Assembly (NCBI RefSeq): GCF_002356355.1
Contig: NZ_AP018052.1
Location: forward strand, 2,418,001 to 2,482,000
Length of the DNA stretch: 64,000 bases
Reading direction: 5' to 3'
From: Thiohalobacter thiocyanaticus
Lineage (GTDB): Bacteria; Pseudomonadota; Gammaproteobacteria; Thiohalobacterales; Thiohalobacteraceae
The translations under genes were made by a program, and so were the position numbers. Below the pieces are notes generated by a model. That model made no database searches and was not told the origin of the DNA. It worked only from the letters and a program-made list of their open reading frames with translations. This document shows, piece by piece, positions 37,251 to 43,658 of this stretch (positions within the stretch are counted from its first letter, which is position 1; the number at the start of each line of letters is the position of its first letter).

Positions 37251-37883
37251 TCAGAACCAGGCTTCGGGGATGATCAGGATATCGCCTGGCATCATGCCGA
37301 CATTGGCCCGGATATCGCCGCCGTTGATCAGGTCGTCGATGCGCACATTGAACTGTCTGGACTCGCCATCGACCCTGCGCACCACGGTGGCGCGGTTGCC
37401 GGCGGCGAAATCGGTCAGTCCGCCCACCGCGATCATGACATCCAGCAGCGTCATGCCGTCACGGTAGGGAATGATCTTGGGATCGGAGGCCTGGCCGACC
37501 ACCCGGATCTGGCTGTCGTAGGTTCCCTGGAAGCTGGTGACCATGACCGTCACCACCGGATTCTTCACGTAGGTGCCCAGCTTCTCCTCCATCACCCGGG
37601 CCAGCTCGGTCGGGGTACGACCGCTGGCCTGGATATCCTCGATCAGAGGCGTGGTGATGCGCCCGTCGGGCCGCACCGGCACGGTGCTGGACAACTCGGG
37701 GTTGCGCCAGACGAAGATGTTGACCGAATCGCCCGGGCCGATCACATAATCGGGCGACTGGGTCACGGCCGGCGGCTCGCCGCCGAGCTGCTCGTAATTG
37801 GTGGCGCAACCGGCCACGCCCAGCAGGGCAGCCGCCGCCAGGGCCATGAACTTGCAGGCGAGTGATCTGAGTTCCATTTTCAC
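37251..37883 (-). CDS. Wza-like polysaccharide export lipoprotein
   Basis: Translation should start at GTG 37883, eight bases after AAGGGG. The 210-residue protein has a lipoprotein signal (LAAAALLGVAGC, Cys near 26), a Poly_export domain (YVIGPGDSVNIFVWRNPELS) and an SLBB domain (GMTLLDVMIAVGG). Short forms like this are typical of XrtA loci. It forms the periplasmic and outer-membrane part of the export channel. It is the first gene of the 17-gene run and has about 280 bases of non-coding DNA upstream. Confidence 0.95.
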   Translation of the reverse strand: MKMELRSLACKFMALAAAALLGVAGCATNYEQLGGEPPAVTQSPDYVIGPGDSVNIFVWRNPELSSTVPVRPDGRITTPLIEDIQASGRTPTELARVMEEKLGTYVKNPVVTVMVTSFQGTYDSQIRVVGQASDPKIIPYRDGMTLLDVMIAVGGLTDFAAGNRATVVRRVDGESRQFNVRIDDLINGGDIRANVGMMPGDILIIPEAWF

Positions 37884-37907
37884 GAGTGAATCCCCTTAAC
37901 GCGGTAG

Positions 37908-37922
37908 GTTGACGTTTTCAAC
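37908..37922. promoter_or_regulatory. Small inverted repeat upstream of the export operon
   Basis: GTTGA, spacer CGTTT, TCAAC lies 25 bases before the GTG start. It could be an operator; nothing identifies the regulator. Confidence 0.25.
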
Positions 37923-38125
37923 ATCATGAATTCTGATTATTTATCAAGCAACCGATGTCCAGGCCGCAGTGCCCACCCTCCCGGTGGAACCGGCGATCTT
38001 GTTGACACCCCGGCCAGTGTAACGACTCGCCCGTGGACGGGCTACCCGGAGCGGCCGCCGGCGCTGTACCGGCGGACTGTAAAGAACATCGGCAATACAG
38101 TGCGAAAGTATAGGGGAAAATCAGA

Positions 38126-38160
38126 TTCCCGGTGTCAGCCAAGGCTGACACCGGGAATCT
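38126..38160 (-). terminator. Long perfect palindrome, likely terminator of the acyltransferase gene
   Basis: Arms of 16-17 bases (GATTCCCGGTGTCAGCC and its complement) with almost no loop begin next to the acyltransferase stop codon. On the minus strand the stem is followed by TGATTTTCC, a short U-rich tail. It separates the acyltransferase from the export operon. Confidence 0.65.
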
Positions 38161-38161
38161 G

Positions 38162-38938
38162 TCAACCGGCCGCGCTGCGGGAGGCAGGGACCCGCAGGGT
38201 CGGCTGGTCGCCGGAGAGGGAGTCGATCAGGGCGCGGAAGTCAGGGCGCTTGCGCTGGATGGTCTCGAGCAGCTGCTCGGGCCGGGCAATCATGGGCTGA
38301 CGCCGGCCGTGATAGTCGACAATCGGACCGATGGGGGTGAAATTGATGCCGAACCGGGTCAGCAGCCGGCTGAGTGAAGGCTCCATCACCGCGTACCAGT
38401 GGGTGATGCCTCGGCGGCGGCTCATGACGAACAGCATCGCAATCAGACCCAGCGAGATGTGGGGGAAGATGCGTCGCGCATCCTCGATCTGCTGTTCGGT
38501 GGCATATTCCAGTTCGCCGCTCACACCGGCGACCGTGCCCGACTCGCCCGGGCGGCGCTTGAATCCGCGGGCAACCGCGAAACGCGAGACTTCCGCCAGG
38601 TGCGCCCGGTCGACACCGAAGCGGTCAATCACCTTCTGGTCCAGCATCCCGGCGCACTGCAGTTCGACCGGGAAGGGGGTCTCGATGTCATCCGGGTCCG
38701 GCTGGATCAGACGCACCACGCCGGCGGGATAGCCGGTGCTGCGGTGCTGGACCAGGGCCTGCAGCGAGCGGGCATCGTAGGCGTCACGCTCCTGCCCGTC
38801 CGGGAAGGCCGCGGGGTCCTCGAAGCCGCGCTCCAGGCAGTAGACCTCGTAGCGCACCCGGTGGGCCCGTTCGCGCAACGGCTCGGTGGTGGCTTCCATT
38901 CCTTCGAGATAGCGGTAAAAACTGGTTAACAGATCCAT
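38162..38938 (-). CDS. PEP-CTERM/exosortase system-associated acyltransferase
   Basis: With the ATG at 38938 (MDLLTSFYRYLEGM) the protein has 258 residues. It is the XrtA-linked GNAT-type family related to N-acyl amino acid synthases (FeeM) and distantly to acyl-homoserine-lactone synthases; RVRYEVYCLERGFED near residue 30 and HLAEVSRFAVARGFKRR in the middle are typical. It is likely to transfer an acyl chain from acyl-ACP to an amino-acid or other amine. The product is unknown; a signal molecule or a lipid modification are both possible. It is transcribed separately and faces the E1-like gene. Confidence 0.92.
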   Translation of the reverse strand: MDLLTSFYRYLEGMEATTEPLRERAHRVRYEVYCLERGFEDPAAFPDGQERDAYDARSLQALVQHRSTGYPAGVVRLIQPDPDDIETPFPVELQCAGMLDQKVIDRFGVDRAHLAEVSRFAVARGFKRRPGESGTVAGVSGELEYATEQQIEDARRIFPHISLGLIAMLFVMSRRRGITHWYAVMEPSLSRLLTRFGINFTPIGPIVDYHGRRQPMIARPEQLLETIQRKRPDFRALIDSLSGDQPTLRVPASRSAAG

Positions 38939-39218
38939 GCCCAACCCCCAAAATTCAAATAAAAAAATCAAACACCTGTCACAAGCACTACATACGCCCT
39001 CTGACGCCGGACAACCGTTAAATCGTTCACATTTACGCCCATCGGCCAGCCCGGAGTGTCACGGGTCACAGCCAAACCTACCAGACTTTGATGTCAAAAT
39101 CGGCCCGACAGGCGCATTCATTGAGCCGGAACCGTGAACCGGGTCACAAAGCCCGCAAAAGAGAATACAATAGGCCATTTCCGCCCCGCGGCCGGCAGCT
39201 GGACAACGGATATAACAA

Positions 39219-41186
39219 ATGACGCCACCCGCGTACGACTATCAGGAAGCCGTTTCACGCAACCTCGGCTGGGTCACGCCCCGGGAGCAGGCCGTCCTGC
39301 GCGACCGGCGCGTGGCCATCGCCGGCATGGGTGGCGTCGGCGGCAGCCACCTGCTCACCCTCAGCCGACTGGGCGTGGGCGCCTTCTCCATCGCCGATTT
39401 CGATGACTTCGAACTGGCCAATTTCAACCGCCAGGCCGGGGCCATGTCCTCCACCCTGGGACAGCCCAAGGTGGATGTGCTGGCCCGGATGGCCGCCGAC
39501 ATCAACCCGGAAGTGGATCTGCGCCGGTTCCCGGCCGGCATCGGCGAGGCCGACCTGGAGGCCTTTCTGGATGATTGCGATCTGTATATCGATGGCCTGG
39601 ATTTCTTTGCCATGGCCATCCGCCGGGCCATGTTCGCCGCCTGCCACCGGCTGGGCATCCCGGCGGTAACCGCCGCCCCGCTGGGCATGGGCACGGCGGT
39701 GCTGTGCTTTCTGCCCGGCGGCATGAGCTTCGAGGACTATTTCTGCCTCGAAGGCCGGGACGAGACCCAACAGCTGCTGCGCTTCCTGGTCGGACTGGCC
39801 CCGGCCGGCCTGCATCGGGCCTATCTGGTGGATCCGCGCAGTATCGACCTGGCCCGCCACCGCGGCCCCTCGACCAGCATGGGCTGCGAACTGGCCGCCG
39901 GCGCCGCCGCCAGCCAGGCGCTGAAGCTCCTGCTCAACCGCGGTCCGGTCCTGGCCGCTCCTCACGGCATCCAGTACGACGCCTACCGCAACCGCGCCCG
40001 ACGCACCTGGCGGCCCGGCGGCAACCGGCATCCGCTGCAGCGGCTGACCCTGACCCTGGCGCGGCGGCAGATGCAGCGTCTGGCAGACGCCCCGAGCCCG
40101 CCGGCCGCCGCGCCTCCCGAGGCCACTCTGGACCGGGTCCTGGACCTGGCCCGCTGGGCGCCGAGCGGCGACAACACCCAGCCCTGGACCTTCGAGCGCG
40201 TCGACGCCGACCAGTTCATCATTCAGGGCTGTGATACCCGTGACCACTGTGTCTATGACCTCAACGGCCATGCCAGCCAGCTCGCTGTCGGCACCCTCCT
40301 GGCGACGGCCCGCATCGCGGCCAGCGGTGAAGGCTGCCGGCTGCAGGCCGGGTTCGAGCCCGACTCGCACGAGCAGGCTCCGCGGCTGCGGGTACGGCTG
40401 GAGCCGGATCCCACCGTCAGTCCCGATCCCCTGCGCCATTTCATCACCCACCGGGCTGTTCAGCGCCGCCCCCTGTCGACCCGGGCGCTGACCGCCCGGG
40501 AAAAGGCCCGGCTGGAGGCCGCCGTCGGGCCGGATTACGGGCTGGTATGGCTGGAGGGCTGGCGCTCGCGGCGGCAGATGGCCGGGCTGTTGTCACTGAA
40601 CGGCAAGCTGCGTCTGACCCTGCCCGAGGCCTACCCCACCCACAGCAGCATCATCGAGTGGGGGGCCCGCTACAGCACCGACCGCATCCCGGAACAGGCC
40701 GTGGGGGTCGATTACCTCACCGCCCGCTTGATGCAATGGGTGCTCGGCAGCTGGAACCGGGTGGCCTTCATGAACCGCTACCTGGCCGGCACCCTGATGC
40801 CACGGCTGCAGCTCGATGTGCTGCCCGCCCTGCTGTGCGGCGCGCATTTCCTGCTCGTCGCCCCACGCCCGCCGGTGGACCACCGGGACTACATCGCCGG
40901 CGGCGAGGCCGTGCAGCGGTTCTGGCTCACCGCCAGCCGCCTGGGGCTGCAACTCCAGCCCGAATACACGCCGCTGGTGTTCGACGAATACGTCCGGCTG
41001 GACACACCCTTCACCGAACATGCGCCGTCCCGCGCGCGCGCGCGCCAGGTCAGCCAGCGGCTGCGTGAACTGTTCGGCCAGGAGGCCTGCCATCGGGCCC
41101 TCTTCCTGGGTCGGATCGGCGCCGGCGACCCGCCCCGGGCACGCTCGACACGCAAGCCCCTGGACAGCCTCATGCGTCCTGACTGA
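39219..41186 (+). CDS. E1-like (ThiF) adenylyltransferase fused to a nitroreductase-like domain
   Basis: The 655-residue protein has two parts. Residues 1-290 form an E1/ThiF domain: GMGGVGGSHL (near 35-44) binds ATP, and DFDDFELANFNRQ supplies the conserved Asp and Arg. The paired CxxC zinc motif of many ThiF/MoeB proteins is absent. Residues 305-640 resemble a flavin nitroreductase, opening with LDRVLDLARWAPSGDNTQPW. E1 domains adenylate carboxylates, and nitroreductase folds carry out FMN redox steps, such as azoline oxidation in peptide natural products. It lies next to the acyltransferase and 270 bases before the PEP-CTERM gene. Substrate unknown; no signal peptide. Confidence 0.85.
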   Translation: MTPPAYDYQEAVSRNLGWVTPREQAVLRDRRVAIAGMGGVGGSHLLTLSRLGVGAFSIADFDDFELANFNRQAGAMSSTLGQPKVDVLARMAADINPEVDLRRFPAGIGEADLEAFLDDCDLYIDGLDFFAMAIRRAMFAACHRLGIPAVTAAPLGMGTAVLCFLPGGMSFEDYFCLEGRDETQQLLRFLVGLAPAGLHRAYLVDPRSIDLARHRGPSTSMGCELAAGAAASQALKLLLNRGPVLAAPHGIQYDAYRNRARRTWRPGGNRHPLQRLTLTLARRQMQRLADAPSPPAAAPPEATLDRVLDLARWAPSGDNTQPWTFERVDADQFIIQGCDTRDHCVYDLNGHASQLAVGTLLATARIAASGEGCRLQAGFEPDSHEQAPRLRVRLEPDPTVSPDPLRHFITHRAVQRRPLSTRALTAREKARLEAAVGPDYGLVWLEGWRSRRQMAGLLSLNGKLRLTLPEAYPTHSSIIEWGARYSTDRIPEQAVGVDYLTARLMQWVLGSWNRVAFMNRYLAGTLMPRLQLDVLPALLCGAHFLLVAPRPPVDHRDYIAGGEAVQRFWLTASRLGLQLQPEYTPLVFDEYVRLDTPFTEHAPSRARARQVSQRLRELFGQEACHRALFLGRIGAGDPPRARSTRKPLDSLMRPD

Positions 41187-41205
41187 GTGATTGTCAGGCT
41201 TTTTT
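41178..41205 (+). terminator. Intrinsic terminator overlapping the E1-like gene end
   Basis: CCTGAC, a nine-base loop and GTCAGG are followed by CTTTTTT. The left arm lies in the last two codons and the stop codon is in the loop. Confidence 0.8.
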
Positions 41206-41227
41206 ACAGAATATTTTTCATATTTTC

Positions 41228-41243
41228 CAGTTGGTTGCAACTG
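41228..41243. promoter_or_regulatory. Inverted repeat, candidate upstream activator site
   Basis: CAGTTG-GTTG-CAACTG is a perfect dyad about 135 bases before the -24 element of the sigma-54 promoter, a normal distance for an enhancer bound by a PrsR-type activator. Assignment to PrsR is inference. Confidence 0.4.
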
Positions 41244-41351
41244 ACCGGGCAAATCATCCCGGCGCAGCGCAATTGAGTGGCATGGCCGACGCCCGATCAT
41301 GTCCATTTTTTTTACATTCACATCCGGCGCCATTCCTCGGCAATAATAAAT

Positions 41352-41370
41352 ATATGATTTTTAGTCATAT
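41352..41370. promoter_or_regulatory. Inverted repeat just upstream of the sigma-54 promoter
   Basis: ATATGA, seven bases, TCATAT, ending six bases before TTGGCACG. AT-rich; it could be a second regulator or IHF-like site, or just base composition. Confidence 0.3.
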
Positions 41371-41376
41371 TTTAAA

Positions 41377-41393
41377 TTGGCACGCAAACTGCT
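41377..41393 (+). promoter_or_regulatory. Sigma-54 (RpoN) promoter of the PEP-CTERM gene
   Basis: TTGGCACGCAAACTGCT has the complete -24 element TTGGCACG, exactly ten bases between GG and GC, and a -12 CTGC. The predicted transcript starts about 50 bases before the ATG at 41458. It fits control by the sigma-54 activator PrsR encoded at 49055-50419. Confidence 0.88.
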
Positions 41394-41457
41394 TTGCTCT
41401 TGGCAACCCTGATACGTGCTATCAGCCTTCGAAAATCGGTACAACGGGAGTCGGATA

Positions 41458-42372
41458 ATGAAAAAGCAACTCTTGGCAAGCCTTGGGGCAAGCATGCTGG
41501 CCGTCAGCGGCGCGGCCAATGCCGCCTTTCTGCTGGATGACTGGACCCTGGACGTGACAGGCGTCGACGGCCTGGTGGCCGGTGACGTGCTCGGCACACC
41601 GCACACCGTGGTCTCCGGGATCAGCCAGATGTCCTTCCTGGCCCAGGGGCTGTCGGTGACCAACGACACCAACGGCGACGGCCTGCCCAGCGTCGGCGAG
41701 ACCTTCGACGTCTTCGCCAACGGCCGCATCAGCGACTTCGTCGACAACGGCGGCAGCAGCGTGTCCCCCATCCTGCTCAACACCGACGCCTCCTCCGGTG
41801 CCCAGAACGGCTGGGAAATGACCTTCACCTTCGAGGTGAGCGGCGCCTACACCGCGCTCAACGCCGGCTCCGCCGAGTTCACCCACCTGGCCGCCGGCAT
41901 GGCGGGCACCACCGGTGAACTGAAGTTCTACATCGACGACATCACCGACGGCTCCAAGTCGGCCCTGTCCGCAGCCGCCCCGCAGGCTGACGACGGCACC
42001 CACATCGCCACCTTCCTGATCAGGGCCGGTGACGGCGGTGTCTTCAGCTTCCTGACCGGCGACGGCTCCGACGACGCCCGCTTCGAGCTCGACTGGGCCC
42101 TGCCCGGTGTGTTCCTGGACAAGGACGGCGACAGCCTGACCGCTGACGGCACCCTGATCGGCATGTCGGATTCCAACTTCGACTCCGATCCGGACGGCAC
42201 CGGCACGCCCTTCAGCTTCAACATCGGCGCCTTCAACTGCGGCAACTCCGCCACCAACTTCTGCTTCGAGGAAGATGGCAGCTTCCGCATCCCCGAGCCG
42301 GGCATCCTGGCCCTGCTGGGCGCCGGCATCCTGGGGCTGACCCTGACGAGCCGCCGCCGCAAGTCCGCCTGA
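41458..42372 (+). CDS. PEP-CTERM sorting-domain protein (exosortase substrate)
   Basis: The ATG at 41458 follows GGGAG and gives 304 residues. A signal peptide (residues 1-22, ending AANA) is followed by a Asp/Gly/Ser/Thr-rich domain with calcium-loop-like stretches (DTNGDGLPSVGE, DKDGDSLTADG) and a Cys pair (FNCGNSATNFCFEE). The C-terminus is a textbook PEP-CTERM signal: IPEPGILALLGAGILGLTL, then RRRK. XrtA is expected to cleave at the PEP motif and pass the protein to the surface or matrix. It is monocistronic, between a sigma-54 promoter and a strong terminator. Confidence 0.96.
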   Translation: MKKQLLASLGASMLAVSGAANAAFLLDDWTLDVTGVDGLVAGDVLGTPHTVVSGISQMSFLAQGLSVTNDTNGDGLPSVGETFDVFANGRISDFVDNGGSSVSPILLNTDASSGAQNGWEMTFTFEVSGAYTALNAGSAEFTHLAAGMAGTTGELKFYIDDITDGSKSALSAAAPQADDGTHIATFLIRAGDGGVFSFLTGDGSDDARFELDWALPGVFLDKDGDSLTADGTLIGMSDSNFDSDPDGTGTPFSFNIGAFNCGNSATNFCFEEDGSFRIPEPGILALLGAGILGLTLTSRRRKSA

Positions 42373-42400
42373 TCGCACCAACTCAGGCACTCACGAAAAA

Positions 42401-42429
42401 GCCCGCAATTCAGATTGCGGGCTTTTTTT
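42401..42429 (+). terminator. Strong intrinsic terminator of the PEP-CTERM gene
   Basis: GCCCGCAATtcagATTGCGGGC is followed by seven or more T residues and preceded by an A-run, so it could work in both directions. Confidence 0.95.
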
Positions 42430-42559
42430 ATGTACACTGCAAAAATATCACAACGCAGCGACGCCAGGGCACGCAGGACGCAGCTATTGTTGATCCAGTA
42501 GAAACTTCTCCTATCAGCAGGCCCGGTCATTGCCTATATTCGGTTATCATAACCGCGTC

Positions 42560-42628
42560 GTCATCCCCGCGCAGGCGGGGATCCAGTCACCACAGCGGTA
42601 TCTGGATTCCCGCCTGCGCGGGAATGAC
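42560..42628. repeat. 69-bp GTCATTCC palindromic repeat, copy 3
   Basis: Left end GTCATCCCCGCGCAGGCGG and right end CCGCCTGCGCGGGAATGAC. It has the same length as copies 1 and 2, with compensating changes in both arms that keep the pairing. Confidence 0.9.
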
Positions 42629-42691
42629 GGAAATCAGTACTACATGATGTCTGACAGCTTCTTCATGCAACTGTCAGGTAAAACTCACGGT

Positions 42692-42715
42692 CTCTGCGCC
42701 TTTGCGCCTTCGCGG
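42692..42715. repeat. Half copy of the CTCTGCG dispersed repeat
   Basis: CTCTGCGCCTTTGCGCC resembles the right arm of the elements at 55868-55889 and 58134-58158. No left arm is visible. Confidence 0.5.
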
Positions 42716-42761
42716 AGAGATCTTTTCCAATACCGAGAGCCAACCGGATAGAGCCCCGCCC

Positions 42762-43634
42762 ATGCCCAGTCTCGCCATCGCCAGAGTCATGCTCCGGGAG
42801 TTGTTCACCTTCAGCCAGGTCGAGCGCGAGCCCGAGCCGGATCTGGTCATGGACGACCCGGACAAGGTGGCGGCCTATACCCGGGCCGGACGCGTGGACG
42901 GCGTCATGGCGCCGGTCTATCTCTTCCACGGCGCCAATATCCTGGAGATCCTGAAACCCGGCGACCGGGCCATCGATCTGGCCTGCGGCCCTGCCACCCA
43001 GCTGGGCATGGTGGCCGAACTCGCCCCCGAGGTGAATTTCACCGGCATCGATCTGTCCGATGAAATGCTCGGGATCGCGGAGCGCTACATCCAGGAACGG
43101 GGGTATGACAATGTCTCGCTGCTGCGCAGCGACATCAGCCGCCTGCAGGCCCTGGAGGACAACAGCGTGGATGCGGTCTTCTCCACCATGGCCCTGCACC
43201 ATCTGCCGGACCCGGCGCATCTGGAGGCCACCTTCCGCGAGATCAGCCGGGTGCTCAGGCCCGGAGGCGGGATCTACCTGGCGGATTTCGCCCGGCTCAG
43301 GTCACCGGCCTCCATCCAGTACTTTGCCTACCAGTACGCGGACCGCCAGCCCGAGTTGTTCACGCTCGATTATCTCTACTCGCTCAAGGCGGCCTTCAGT
43401 GTGGCCGACTTCCGCGCCGCGACCGCGCACCTGGACGGCCGGGCCCGGCTCTACGCCCCGCATGTCATGCCCTTCATGCTGGCGGTAAAGAGTGCGGCAC
43501 GCAGCACCGAGCAGGCGCGGCTGCGTCCGGCGCTGGCCGCAATCGCCGCCGCCCTGCCGCCGAATCACAAGACCGATCTGAAGGATCTGAAAACCATCTT
43601 CCGGCTGGCCGGGATGAAATGCGGCCTGGTGTGA
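42762..43634 (+). CDS. Class I SAM-dependent methyltransferase
   Basis: With the ATG at 42762 the product is 290 residues. The SAM-binding motif AIDLACGPATQLGMVAE (near 88), the acidic loop FTGIDLSDEML and the post-motif ALHHLPDPAHLEATFREISRVLRPGG place it among ubiquinone/menaquinone-type methyltransferases. An N-terminal helical part (residues 1-80) is less conserved. The substrate is unknown. It is isolated between the PEP-CTERM gene and the TPR genes, convergent with the latter. Confidence 0.88.
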   Translation: MPSLAIARVMLRELFTFSQVEREPEPDLVMDDPDKVAAYTRAGRVDGVMAPVYLFHGANILEILKPGDRAIDLACGPATQLGMVAELAPEVNFTGIDLSDEMLGIAERYIQERGYDNVSLLRSDISRLQALEDNSVDAVFSTMALHHLPDPAHLEATFREISRVLRPGGGIYLADFARLRSPASIQYFAYQYADRQPELFTLDYLYSLKAAFSVADFRAATAHLDGRARLYAPHVMPFMLAVKSAARSTEQARLRPALAAIAAALPPNHKTDLKDLKTIFRLAGMKCGLV

Positions 43635-43636
43635 TC

Positions 43637-43651
43637 CCGGACGCGGTCCGG
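43637..43651. terminator. Short hairpin between convergent genes
   Basis: CCGGAC, loop GCG, GTCCGG lies just after the methyltransferase stop, with a pyrimidine-rich tail (CTTCCCCTC) but no T-run. Weak candidate. Confidence 0.35.
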
Positions 43652-43658
43652 CTTCCCC

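Larger units (their letters stand above)
42430..42761. other. Repeat-bearing intergenic region
   Basis: These 330 bases hold the 69-bp repeat (42560-42628) and a half copy of the CTCTGCG repeat (42692-42715). I see no gene in the remainder. Confidence 0.6.

Noticed and set aside
37960-37975. Sigma-54-like TGGACATCGGTTGC on the minus strand before the export operon
   Set aside because: The GG-to-GC spacing is nine bases, not ten, and sigma-54 promoters do not tolerate this.
38983-38999. GGGCGTATGTAGTGCTT on the minus strand before the acyltransferase gene
   Set aside because: Spacing is right and GG/GC are present, but most other positions of the -24 and -12 elements disagree. Chance matches of this quality are frequent in GC-rich DNA.
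38937-39137. Short open frame (66 codons) between the acyltransferase and E1-like genes, considered as a possible peptide substrate
   Set aside because: It starts inside the acyltransferase start codon region, has no ribosome site and shows no precursor-like core or conserved leader.
41458-42372. Idea that the PEP-CTERM protein is a calcium-binding matrix protein
   Set aside because: The Asp-rich loops are only loosely like EF-hand or RTX loops, and the repeats needed for a firm call are absent.
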